Positions 1 to 8,079 of a stretch of DNA of 64,000 nt are shown here, one piece after another (within the stretch, counting starts at the first letter, position 1; the number at the start of each line of letters is the position of its first letter). The stretch covers positions 2,046,001 through 2,110,000 of the forward strand of contig NZ_JASKUT010000002.1 in the NCBI RefSeq assembly GCF_030167925.1. The letters are read 5' to 3'. The notes under the pieces were generated by a model. That model was not told the DNA's origin and searched no databases. It saw only the letters and a list, made by a program, of their open reading frames with translations. Origin of the DNA: Paenibacillus silviterrae (GTDB lineage: Bacteria; Bacillota; Bacilli; Paenibacillales; NBRC-103111). Both the position numbers and the translations under genes were made by a program.

Positions 1-744
1 GTTGGCCTTGATCATTTCCAGCGTTTTTTCGAGTCGTATCAATTTATTACCGTGCTCAAGAATACGCTGGGCATCAGCCTCTACGAATTGCTGGTGGCTT
101 TCCCGGCACCGATCGTGCTGGCGCTGCTCCTGAATCAAACGACGAATGAACGCTTCAAGAAGCTGGTACAGACCGTCACGTATGCACCTCATTTTATTTC
201 CGTCGTTGTCGTCGTCGGGATGCTCTATCTATTCTTGTCGCCAAAGCACGGTCTCGTCAATCTGATGCTGCTGGGTCTTGGTATCGATCCGATATATTTC
301 ATGGCGAGCGCGGCATGGTTTAAGACAATCTTCATCTTCTCCGGCATATGGCAAAATCTCGGCTGGGCGACCATCATCTATTTGGCCGCGCTCTCCGGGG
401 TGAATCCGGATCTGCACGAGGCGGCCGTCGTCGACGGGGCTACGAAGCTTCAGCGCATTCGGCACATCGATCTGCCTTCCATTATGCCGACCATTATGAT
501 TCTGCTCATCTTGAATATCGGCTCCTTTATGAGCGTCGGCTTCGAAAAGGTGTATTTGATGCAGAATCAGCTGAATGTGGATTCTTCGGAAATTATTCAA
601 ACCTACGTGTATAAGGCAGGCTTGTTGAATGCCCAATTCAGCTATTCTGCAGCCATCGGTTTTTTTAACTCGGTTGTCAATTTTATTCTGCTGCTTTCGG
701 TCAATCGCCTGGCCCAAAGAATGAAGCAGGCCAGCTTATGGTGA
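1..744 (+). CDS. Sugar ABC transporter permease, LplB type (5' partial)
   Basis: Inner-membrane permease of a CUT1-family carbohydrate importer. The frame is open from base 1, so the start lies before the window; a GTG at 52 is in frame but falls inside the conserved region. Hydrophobic helices alternate with short loops, and the EAA loop that contacts the ATPase is visible (HEAAVVDGATKLQRIRHIDLP, about two thirds along). The stop is 16 bases before the next permease, which carries its own EAA loop, so the pair forms a heterodimer. No ATP-binding gene is present; in this LplABC-type group a shared MsmX-type ATPase elsewhere usually supplies energy. The substrate is not readable, but downstream GH3 and isomerase genes suggest an oligosaccharide. 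Confidence 0.9.
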   Translation, partial: VGLDHFQRFFESYQFITVLKNTLGISLYELLVAFPAPIVLALLLNQTTNERFKKLVQTVTYAPHFISVVVVVGMLYLFLSPKHGLVNLMLLGLGIDPIYFMASAAWFKTIFIFSGIWQNLGWATIIYLAALSGVNPDLHEAAVVDGATKLQRIRHIDLPSIMPTIMILLILNIGSFMSVGFEKVYLMQNQLNVDSSEIIQTYVYKAGLLNAQFSYSAAIGFFNSVVNFILLLSVNRLAQRMKQASLW

Positions 745-760
745 GGGGAGGGAGCAAGCC

Positions 761-1648
761 ATGACAGCAAGCCGCTCCAGAGCGGACGTACTTTTCGACG
801 GCTTCACTTATGCTGTTCTGTCCTTACTTATGCTCATGGTGCTGTATCCGTTATACTTTGTGATCATCTCCTCAATCAGCGACCCGGATATGGTGAACCT
901 GGGGAAGGTGACATTCTACCCGCAGGATCCGAGCTTGGAAGGATATCGAAGAATTTTCGGGGATTCAACCATATGGCTGGGCTACCGCAACTCGCTCATC
1001 TATACTGTGCTTGGAACCTCCTTGAACGTCGTGCTGACGTTAACCGCCGGTTATGCGCTATCGAGGCAGGATCTAAGCGGGCGAAGCCTTGTCATGATGA
1101 TGATTGTGTTCACGATGTTCTTTAGCGGCGGCCTAATTCCAACATACCTTCTCATTAAAGGAATGGGCATGGTCAATACGATCTGGGCGATGATTCTTCC
1201 GAACGCGGTGTCCGCCTACCACATCATTATTACGAGGACCTTCTTTCAAGGAAACGTTCCGCTGGAGCTCCTCGAAGCGGCCAAGATGGACGGCTGCTCC
1301 AATACCCGCTTTTTCCTGCAAATCGTACTGCCTATTTCTCTGCCGATCGTGGCGGTTATGGTGCTTTTCAGCGCGGTAGGGCATTGGAACTCCTATTTTC
1401 AGGCACTCATTTATTTGAAGGATGACGAGCTGCAGCCGCTGCAAATCATTCTTCGTAAAATCCTGATCAGCAATGAAGCTTCTGAGCAGATGATGGACGG
1501 TCTCGTCAATCAGGCGGAGCTTGTGAAGATGGCGGAAACAATGAAATACGGTGTCATTATCGTTTCGAGCTTGCCCGTGCTGATTTTATATCCGTTCCTG
1601 CAAAAATATTTTGTCAAAGGCGTCATGATCGGCTCTCTGAAGGGATAA
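761..1648 (+). CDS. Sugar ABC transporter permease, YtcP type
   Basis: Second CUT1 permease of the importer, 295 residues, the usual length. Six hydrophobic segments are seen, the first at about residues 17-38. The EAA loop reads LLEAAKMDGCSNTRFFLQIV near residue 172. The C-terminus ends KYFVKGVMIGSLKG, typical of YtcP proteins. ATG is preceded by GAGGGAGCAAGCC. It sits 16 bases after the first permease and 20 bases before the binding protein, so the three are one transcript. Substrate unknown. Confidence 0.9.
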   Translation: MTASRSRADVLFDGFTYAVLSLLMLMVLYPLYFVIISSISDPDMVNLGKVTFYPQDPSLEGYRRIFGDSTIWLGYRNSLIYTVLGTSLNVVLTLTAGYALSRQDLSGRSLVMMMIVFTMFFSGGLIPTYLLIKGMGMVNTIWAMILPNAVSAYHIIITRTFFQGNVPLELLEAAKMDGCSNTRFFLQIVLPISLPIVAVMVLFSAVGHWNSYFQALIYLKDDELQPLQIILRKILISNEASEQMMDGLVNQAELVKMAETMKYGVIIVSSLPVLILYPFLQKYFVKGVMIGSLKG

Positions 1649-1668
1649 AAACGAAGGGGTGCATGTAA

Positions 1669-3294
1669 ATGAGAAGAAAAGGATGGCTTTATGGCGGGCT
1701 GACGACGGCCTTGGCTGTAGCTGTTGGTCTGAGCGGCTGCGGAGGGGACAGCGGCGGAGACGGTGCTGCCGGGAAAAAAGACGACAAAGCGCAGCAGACG
1801 AAGGGGAATGCGAACTTACATGCCACCGGCCTTCCGATTGTGAAGGAGAAGGTGAATCTGAATATCGCCGCCACGTACGGCATTGCCGGTCAGAAGCCGT
1901 TCGGCGAGCTGCCGTTCTTCAAGGAAACGGAAGAGAAGACGAACGTGCATATCAACTGGAATATGAACGATAAGAACAACTGGAAGGAAAAGAAAAATCT
2001 GATGTTTGCCAGCGGCGATTATCCGGATGCGATCTACGGTCACTTTGCGCTTGAAACGGATGAGGTCGCTAAGTACGGAAGCCAGGGCATTTTTATCCCA
2101 CTGGAAGGTCTCATCGAGAAATATGCACCTAATTTCAATAAAATCCTAAAGGACAATCCGTCCTATAAAAAGGAGCTCACATCACCTGACGGACACATCT
2201 ATTCGCTACCGACGATCGACGGTACCTATCCGGTTTCCAAGGATGCCTTATTCATCAATAAAAAGTGGCTGGATCAGCTTAAGCTTCCGACTCCGACGAC
2301 GCCGGACGAATTTTACAAGACTTTGAAAGCGTTTAAAGACAATGATATGAACGGCAATGGCAAGAAGGACGAGGTTCCTTTCTCATTCCGCGTGCATGCC
2401 ATTACCGGCATCTATTCCATGTACGGCTCGTTCGGGCTGCTGGACCGGCAGGATCATATCGTAATGAACGGGGATCAGGTCGTCTACACGGCGATTCGCC
2501 CCGAATACAAGGAAGCGACCAAGTACTTCAACAAGCTGTTCGCCGAGGGGCTGGTCGATGTGGAGTCGCTCGCGCATGACGAGAAGGTATACGGCTCGAA
2601 GCTGAGAAGCAAAGAGCGAAATGTCGGTGCTTTCGTGGCGTGGCTCGCCAATACGTATATGGAAGATGAACAGGCGGCCGACTATATCCCGATTCCTCCG
2701 TTGAAGGGACCGGGGGGAGCCCAGCTGTGGAACAGCTATCCTGCAGGTATTTTAAGCAAAGGCGCCTTCGTCATTACCTCCACGAATAAGAATCCGGAAG
2801 CGACGATGCGGTGGATCGATTATATGTATGATCCGATGGTTAGCATTCAGGCGGTTAACGGTATGGTTGGTACGGTATTGAAGCAGAATGCGGATGGCAG
2901 CCTGGAAGCGAACGATCCGCCAAGCGGCATGAACGCCAACGAATTCCGCCATTCGACCGCGCCGGCTTCCTCGTCCGTCTTCGCCAAAACCAAGGATACG
3001 CCGCCGTCCAAGTCCAAGGGAATTACAAAGGGAGACATGGATAAGATCTACGCTCCGTTCCTGGATAAAAACGTATTCCCGAATCTGTACTTCACGCCGG
3101 AGGAGGACGATGTGCGTACACGGTATTTAACGGATATCGATGCCTATGTCAAGAAAATGCATGCTAAATGGCTGATGCAGGGCGGAATCGATGCCGAGTG
3201 GGACGATTACGTAAAGAAGCTGAAGGAAATGAACTTGGATAAGTTAGTTAAGGTGTACCAGGATGCATACAACCGGTACAAAGCGATGAAATAA
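1669..3294 (+). CDS. Extracellular solute-binding lipoprotein, LplA type
   Basis: Substrate-capturing lipoprotein of the importer, 541 residues, long as usual for LplA-type proteins. The N-terminus has a basic start (MRRKG), a hydrophobic stretch and a lipobox LSGC with Cys at residue 23, then a Gly/Asp/Lys linker. The mature part has the mixed alpha/beta look of family-1 binding proteins. Aspartate-rich NDMNGNGKKDEVPFSF near residues 224-239 resembles a calcium-binding loop common in this group. ATG is preceded by AAGGGG. A hairpin follows the stop. Confidence 0.9.
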   Translation: MRRKGWLYGGLTTALAVAVGLSGCGGDSGGDGAAGKKDDKAQQTKGNANLHATGLPIVKEKVNLNIAATYGIAGQKPFGELPFFKETEEKTNVHINWNMNDKNNWKEKKNLMFASGDYPDAIYGHFALETDEVAKYGSQGIFIPLEGLIEKYAPNFNKILKDNPSYKKELTSPDGHIYSLPTIDGTYPVSKDALFINKKWLDQLKLPTPTTPDEFYKTLKAFKDNDMNGNGKKDEVPFSFRVHAITGIYSMYGSFGLLDRQDHIVMNGDQVVYTAIRPEYKEATKYFNKLFAEGLVDVESLAHDEKVYGSKLRSKERNVGAFVAWLANTYMEDEQAADYIPIPPLKGPGGAQLWNSYPAGILSKGAFVITSTNKNPEATMRWIDYMYDPMVSIQAVNGMVGTVLKQNADGSLEANDPPSGMNANEFRHSTAPASSSVFAKTKDTPPSKSKGITKGDMDKIYAPFLDKNVFPNLYFTPEEDDVRTRYLTDIDAYVKKMHAKWLMQGGIDAEWDDYVKKLKEMNLDKLVKVYQDAYNRYKAMK

Positions 3295-3313
3295 AGTGAT
3301 GTTATAAAACAAC

Positions 3314-3343
3314 GAGACTGTCGGTCGAGCGGCCGGCAGTCTC
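3314..3343 (+). terminator. Hairpin between binding protein and GH3 genes
   Basis: A 13-bp stem (two G-U pairs) with a GAGC loop. No T-run follows, so it may act as a partial terminator or 3' stabiliser that raises permease/binding-protein mRNA over the enzyme genes downstream. Confidence 0.45.
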
Positions 3344-3374
3344 TGCCAGTGGGCAGATAGAGCGGAGGGGCATA

Positions 3375-5054
3375 ATGGTACAAAGCGTAAAGTCGGCGGA
3401 GCAGTGGCTTCAAGGGATGACGCTGGAACAAAAAATCGGTCAGATGATCTGCTTTCGAGCCTCCCCTTTCGAGGAGAAGGTGAGGTCAACGCTTGCATCC
3501 GGAACAATCGGGGCGGTCGGCTCGGTGCTGCTGCTTCCGAAGTTCGAGGATGTGGGCGGCCTTGTGTCTCTAGTGAACGACTATTTGGAGCGGTCGCCGG
3601 TTCCCTTGCTTTTCTTCTCCGATGCGGAGCGAGGCGTATACCATAATTTGAAGGTCGGCACATCCTTTCCTTCCATGATGGCGCTTGGTGCCACGTTCTC
3701 CAGTGAATTGGCTTACCGCATGGGTTGGGTCATTGCCAAGGAGGCAAGAGCGGTGGGCTTCGGCATGATCTGCAACCCGGTTCTGGATGTGAACTCCAAT
3801 CCGGATAATCCGATCATCAGCACGAGAGCCATGAGCGACAGCACCGACCTGATCATCGAGCTAGGGGCGGCTTATGTAGAAGGGATGCAGGAAGCCGGCG
3901 TAATACCTAACGGCAAGCATTTTCCAGGACATGGCGATACCCGGACCGACTCGCATATTGCTATGCCGATTGTCAAGCATAGCCGGGAGTACCTCATGGA
4001 GGTGGAGCTAAAGCCGTTTCGCGAGCTGATCCGCAGGGGAATGACCGGCATTATGACGGCGCACATTCTTTACCCGGCGCTCGCAGGGGATGGCGAGGAG
4101 CAGCTGCCCGCCACCTTATCCCGAACGGTGATGACCGGCTTGCTGCGCGAGCAATTCGGCTTCGATGGACTGATCGTATCGGACAGTCTGACCATGAAGT
4201 CGATTAAAGATCAATACGGGATCGAAAAAGCCGCTGTCATGGCTGTCCAGGCGGGTAACGATATCATTCTGCAGGATTATCAATCCGACCCGGAGCTGAC
4301 CTTCCGGGCGCTGCTGGATGCCGTTCGTACGGGGGAGCTGAGCTTAGATCAGGTCAATGACTCCGTTCTCCGTATTCTACAGATGAAGGAACGCTTCGGT
4401 CTGCTGTCTAACGCCCCCATCTCTTTGGAGGAGGCAAAAGAAATACTGGAGGCGCCGGAGCACATCGGGCTGGCCAAGGAAATCGCCGGGCGTTCGATCA
4501 CCGTACTGGAGAAGCAGCATCTCCCTCTAAGGCCATCCGTTCAGGCCAAGACTCTGCTCATCGCAACAAGGAGCATCGAGGAAGGCAAGGAAGCGGAGGA
4601 TATGGGAACACGCATTACCGGGAAGTCTGCGTATTTCCTGCACAGCTGCTCTCGCTACAGCACGGACACAGATATTGTGGTCGTCAATGAAAATCCTACG
4701 GAGCAAGACAGGCAGAGGGTGCTTAAGGCCTTGACCTCGGGCTCCTACGAGCATGTCATGTATGGGGCCTTCGTTCGGGTCATCAGCTACAAGGAGGGAA
4801 GCGGGACCATCCCCGGCGGACAATTCGAATTGATCCGCCAGATGAAGGAGCTTCATCCGGAGCTGATTTTGCTCATCTTCGGAAGTCCTTACATTTTGCG
4901 GCAAATGGAGCGGTTGTCCAACTGCATTTGTGCTTACAGCGATTGTGATTATTCAATCGACGCGGCGCTCGATGTGGTCTTCGGGGCACGCCAGGCGGAA
5001 GGCAGGCTTCCGGTCAGCGTGAATGAAGCGTACCCGTTCGGATATGGGTTATGA
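3375..5054 (+). CDS. Glycoside hydrolase family 3, NagZ-like beta-N-acetylhexosaminidase
   Basis: Likely cytoplasmic exo-glycosidase removing terminal beta-linked N-acetylhexosamine; there is no signal peptide. The GH3 N-terminal barrel covers about residues 10-350. The NagZ signature KHFPGHGDTRTDSHIAMP (about 179-196) carries the His/Asp dyad that serves as acid/base in NagZ-type GH3 enzymes, and the nucleophile Asp is in LIVSDSLTMKS (about 272). Residues 365-559 form a second alpha/beta domain. The ATG follows GGAGGGG. Position after an importer suggests it processes the imported sugar. General beta-glucosidase activity is less likely because the NagZ dyad is present. Confidence 0.88.
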   Translation: MVQSVKSAEQWLQGMTLEQKIGQMICFRASPFEEKVRSTLASGTIGAVGSVLLLPKFEDVGGLVSLVNDYLERSPVPLLFFSDAERGVYHNLKVGTSFPSMMALGATFSSELAYRMGWVIAKEARAVGFGMICNPVLDVNSNPDNPIISTRAMSDSTDLIIELGAAYVEGMQEAGVIPNGKHFPGHGDTRTDSHIAMPIVKHSREYLMEVELKPFRELIRRGMTGIMTAHILYPALAGDGEEQLPATLSRTVMTGLLREQFGFDGLIVSDSLTMKSIKDQYGIEKAAVMAVQAGNDIILQDYQSDPELTFRALLDAVRTGELSLDQVNDSVLRILQMKERFGLLSNAPISLEEAKEILEAPEHIGLAKEIAGRSITVLEKQHLPLRPSVQAKTLLIATRSIEEGKEAEDMGTRITGKSAYFLHSCSRYSTDTDIVVVNENPTEQDRQRVLKALTSGSYEHVMYGAFVRVISYKEGSGTIPGGQFELIRQMKELHPELILLIFGSPYILRQMERLSNCICAYSDCDYSIDAALDVVFGARQAEGRLPVSVNEAYPFGYGL

Positions 5055-5078
5055 CTCGGATAAGAGAGGAGCTTGCAC

Positions 5079-5906
5079 ATGAATAAGAAGAAAAAACCTA
5101 CGAATCCGAATGACTGGCAGATTGGCTTGTCTATGAGCGTATTATCACCGCTTGATCTGATGGAGATCCAAGCTGCGGGAATCACCTGCGTTGAACTGAC
5201 TTGGCAGGCGAAGCACGCAGACCTGCCGGATCACCCCGAAACGAGGGTGCACTGCAACCGGGTTGTGGATGAGATACGGGAAGCGGGAATCGAGATTGTC
5301 TCGATACATATTCCGTATGGCCATGCATGGGATATCTCAGTGATGGATGAGCAGGAGCGGGAGCAGATACGGCAGCGAATCGCTGATCTATTCGGAATGG
5401 CCCGGTATTGGGGAGTTCGTCGGGCAATCCTTCACCCGAGCTACGAGCCGATTGCTCCCGGGGAACGGGGCAGCCGGCTTGAGAACGCCCGCGATTCGTT
5501 GCGACGGCTTGCACCCATCGCTTTGGCTTGCGGAGTAGAGATCGCCGTGGAATGCTTGCCGCGGACGTGCCTGGGAAATAGCGCCGACGAAATCGAAGAG
5601 CTGATCGGCGTCGATCCTAGCTTAGGGGTTTGCTGCGACGTCAATCATCTGTTTAAAGAATCGCCGGAGGATTTCATTCGCAGGCTTGGCCCTCGGATGG
5701 TCACCACCCATATTTCCGATAACGACGGATTGGACGAGAAGCATTGGATGCCTGGAGAAGGAATTCTGAACTGGAAGGGGATTCTGGAAACTTTATCGCA
5801 GTCCGGCTATCCAGGACCTTTCCTGTATGAGGTAAGACAGCCGATCCCCGAGGCCATCATGGATAATTGGAGGACAATCCGTCAGACTGGGCGTTACGGC
5901 AGGTAG
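5079..5906 (+). CDS. Sugar phosphate isomerase/epimerase family TIM-barrel protein
   Basis: Member of the xylose isomerase-like TIM-barrel family (AP endonuclease 2 fold), 275 residues. Visible metal-site style motifs are the His of ILHPSYEP, the Glu of AVECLPRT, the Asp/His of CCDVNHLFKE and the His of TTHISDNDG, in the order expected for the family; a C-terminal Glu lies in LYEVRQP. The start is set at ATG 5079 because GAGAGGA (5064-5070) is correctly spaced for it and too close for the upstream in-frame TTG at 5073. It begins 24 bases after the GH3 stop, so probably shares its transcript. Isomerisation or oxidation of the imported sugar is inferred; the exact reaction cannot be read. Confidence 0.82.
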   Translation: MNKKKKPTNPNDWQIGLSMSVLSPLDLMEIQAAGITCVELTWQAKHADLPDHPETRVHCNRVVDEIREAGIEIVSIHIPYGHAWDISVMDEQEREQIRQRIADLFGMARYWGVRRAILHPSYEPIAPGERGSRLENARDSLRRLAPIALACGVEIAVECLPRTCLGNSADEIEELIGVDPSLGVCCDVNHLFKESPEDFIRRLGPRMVTTHISDNDGLDEKHWMPGEGILNWKGILETLSQSGYPGPFLYEVRQPIPEAIMDNWRTIRQTGRYGR

Positions 5907-5940
5907 CGTGAAAGCATCATTGGCGAATAGCATCAATCGG

Positions 5941-5976
5941 AGCTTCCTTACATTCGAAGGGAAGCTTTTTCTTTTT
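5941..5976 (+). terminator. Rho-independent terminator of the first sugar operon
   Basis: AGCTTCC pairs with GGAAGCT across a short loop and is followed by TTTTTCTTTTT. It closes the operon 35 bases after the isomerase stop. Confidence 0.85.
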
Positions 5977-6042
5977 GCCCATTACGTTTGGGTAAGGACG
6001 GCATAAACTACTATAACCATAACTCAAGAGGGGTGCTGCCGG

Positions 6043-6531
6043 ATGGGATATACGGTGCAATATATACCTCTAAGCAAGATTAAGTCTGGGCTTCTCGCCA
6101 AACCAACTAAGCGCAGCAAAGAGCTTCGCAAAGTCGCGCAGGATTGCATGCAGCTGTTGATCGTCAAGAAAAGCCGTAAAGAAGGCGGTTACGTCATTGT
6201 AAGCGGAAATAATCATTTGGAGCATTACAAAAAGTATACGAAGAAGCATGTAGTCCCCTGTCTGGTGGATGAGGGCAAAATTTCTTCGAATGTTGCATCG
6301 TTATTAAACCGATTCCGTAAACGGACGCTGCCCTATGAACTGCCATATACCAACACGGATCAGATCGGCGGTAACAGCTGGTCCATCATCCGCTCGTTTT
6401 TGAAACAGGATCCCCGGTTCAAAAGATTAACCCGGAGGGAGCAGCTTAAGGTGCTTCGACTCGGAATTCAGTATAAAAAAACGACAATTCTTTCTATGAA
6501 GGCAAAGGTGGATGAGCTCATGCAAAGGTAA
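6043..6531 (+). CDS. ParB N-terminal-like small protein
   Basis: Function unknown, 162 residues. The first 90 residues resemble the ParB/Srx nucleotide-binding fold: IPLSKIKSG at 7-15, a long helix, LLIVKKSRKEGGYVIVSGNNHL at about 53-74 (in true ParB this strand leads to a GERR motif, here GNNH) and VVPCLVDE. The rest is basic and helical. There is no ParA partner and no clear helix-turn-helix, so chromosome partitioning is unlikely. ATG 6043 follows AGAGGGG at 6027-6033. It may form a small unit with the downstream coiled-coil protein. Confidence 0.6.
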   Translation: MGYTVQYIPLSKIKSGLLAKPTKRSKELRKVAQDCMQLLIVKKSRKEGGYVIVSGNNHLEHYKKYTKKHVVPCLVDEGKISSNVASLLNRFRKRTLPYELPYTNTDQIGGNSWSIIRSFLKQDPRFKRLTRREQLKVLRLGIQYKKTTILSMKAKVDELMQR

Positions 6532-6619
6532 GCCAATACGCGGGAGCCGTTCTTCCTTTGCTGAATCCCCATCTCGATGGTATGATTACTGCAATAAGCA
6601 TGTCATCATGGAGGGACTT

Positions 6620-6919
6620 ATGAAGGAAAGACGAAAGACAAAGAAGGAACTGAAATATGAAAAGGACCTGGGTCTCTTCGATCGGCAGTTGAGGGAGCTT
6701 GCTCAATCTTATTTTCAATCCTGCGAGCTGATGGTTCAGCAAAAAAGCGTGCTCGGCCAGAAGGAAGAATTGCAAGGCATGGCACAACTTCTGATGACGC
6801 AAACGGCCGAAGCGATGGAAAAGGTGCTGACGGAGGCAAGGGAGAGATTGGGCGACGAGGCCGCTGAGCTGTTGAAGGATAAGGCACGGCACTATTCAAG
6901 CAATCCCTTCGATACATAG
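6620..6919 (+). CDS. Small coiled-coil hypothetical protein
   Basis: Not recognised. It is 99 residues, highly charged and predicted almost wholly helical, with heptad-like Leu/Met spacing (LGLFDRQLRELAQSYF, AQLLMTQTAEAMEKVL). The start is placed at ATG 6620 because GGAGGGA at 6610-6616 lies just before it; an upstream in-frame ATG at 6608 overlaps that Shine-Dalgarno sequence. The stop codon overlaps the first base of its terminator. Confidence 0.6.
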   Translation: MKERRKTKKELKYEKDLGLFDRQLRELAQSYFQSCELMVQQKSVLGQKEELQGMAQLLMTQTAEAMEKVLTEARERLGDEAAELLKDKARHYSSNPFDT

Positions 6920-6939
6920 GAGCCGGAGCGGCTCCTTTT
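6919..6939 (+). terminator. Rho-independent terminator
   Basis: GGAGCCG, loop GAG, CGGCTCC, then TTTT. It starts in the last base of the preceding stop codon. Confidence 0.85.
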
Positions 6940-7035
6940 GTATATTGATCTAAAAACAAAGGCGTATTTCGACAGCTTCTCCAGTTCGTCCATGCTACAA
7001 TCCATTTGGAAGAATCATAGAATGGAGGAGTTTGT

Positions 7036-8010
7036 ATGCGATATCGGAATTTAGGGACAAGCGGGTTGGAGGTATCTGTGTTGGGCTTGGGCACGAACGC
7101 CTTCGGCGGGCGTGCGGACAAGGATACATCCCTTCGGGTTCTGCGGCATGCGCTTGATCAAGGCATTACCTTTATGGATACGGCTAATATTTATACAGGC
7201 ACAAAATCGGAAGAGATCATCGGGGAAGCGTTTGAGGGAAGACGGCAGGAAGTGATCCTTGCGACGAAAGCAGGGATGAAGCGGGGGGACGGTCCGAATT
7301 CCAAAGGCTCCTCGCGACAACATATTATAAGCGAGCTTGAAGGAAGCTTGAAGCGTTTGCGTACGGATTATATCGATCTGTACCAGATTCATGCTTTTGA
7401 TCCGAAGACCCCTCTTGAGGAAACACTGCGTGCCTTGGACGATCTGGTCTCTTCGGGCAAAGTGAGATATGTGGGTGCATCCAATTATTCGGCGTGGCAG
7501 ATGATGAAGGCTTTATCCGTCAGTGAGCGTCAGCAACTCATCAAGTATGTGTCCGTCCAGCCCGGGTATTCACTGGCGGATCGCGGCGTGGAAAGGGAGC
7601 TCGTCCCCTTCTGCGCAGATCAAGGGATAGGCATCATTCCCTATTTTCCATTGGCAGGCGGCATCCTTACGGGAAAATATTCAGGGGGGTCCGTACCGAG
7701 CGGTTCGCAGCTGGAAAAGAACCCTAATTTCGCAAAGCGGATGGATACGGCGCGTTTGGAGCTGGGAGACCGGGTGGCTGGTATCGCTGCGGAAATCGGC
7801 ACGAGCGCAACGGCGCTCTCCCTCGCCTGGCTAATGCACCGGCCTGCGGTAAGCACGGTGATTGCCGGGGCGACCCGCGAATCTCAAATCGATGAGAATC
7901 TCAAGGCGGTTTCCCTGGACCTTTCTGAGGATGTTCTACAGGCGCTGGATGAAGCGAGTGCAGAGTTCATTTACGCTCCTTCGTTCGGAAGCGCGCCCTT
8001 GCGGAAATAA
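7036..8010 (+). CDS. Aldo/keto reductase
   Basis: NADPH-dependent oxidoreductase of the aldo/keto reductase superfamily, 324 residues. The tetrad is visible: Asp and Tyr in DTANIYTGTKSEEIIG (about 49-64), Lys in LATKAG (about 79), His in DLYQIHAFD (about 118). C-terminal NADP-binding motifs include STVIAGATRESQIDENL near residue 275. Length and the SEEIIGEA motif fit the YhdN/YajO-like group that reduces aldehydes or ketones. ATG follows GGAGG at 7023-7027. It is transcribed toward a second aldo/keto reductase, but the two are only distantly similar and not a recent duplication. Confidence 0.9.
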   Translation: MRYRNLGTSGLEVSVLGLGTNAFGGRADKDTSLRVLRHALDQGITFMDTANIYTGTKSEEIIGEAFEGRRQEVILATKAGMKRGDGPNSKGSSRQHIISELEGSLKRLRTDYIDLYQIHAFDPKTPLEETLRALDDLVSSGKVRYVGASNYSAWQMMKALSVSERQQLIKYVSVQPGYSLADRGVERELVPFCADQGIGIIPYFPLAGGILTGKYSGGSVPSGSQLEKNPNFAKRMDTARLELGDRVAGIAAEIGTSATALSLAWLMHRPAVSTVIAGATRESQIDENLKAVSLDLSEDVLQALDEASAEFIYAPSFGSAPLRK

Positions 8011-8025
8011 TGCTATAAAACGAGC

Positions 8026-8072
8026 TGGGGGCTGTCCCATAAGTAGAGATTCTACTTATGGGACAGCCCTCA
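8026..8072. repeat. IS1182-end-like palindrome between convergent genes
   Basis: A near-perfect 22-bp inverted repeat (8026-8047 and 8051-8072, loop GAT). Its left arm matches the left tip of the IS element at 28.6 kb over 22 bases (8023-8044 with 28633-28654), and the whole hairpin resembles the palindromic right tip of that IS (29592-29637). It is probably a solo IS end or a minimal hairpin element now serving as a bidirectional terminator for the two reductase genes; there is no T-run. Confidence 0.75.
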
Positions 8073-8079
8073 TTAGCAT

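Noticed and set aside
229..717. Long minus-strand frame opposite the first permease
   Set aside because: It has no start signal or recognisable protein pattern and mirrors the codon bias of the permease on the other strand.
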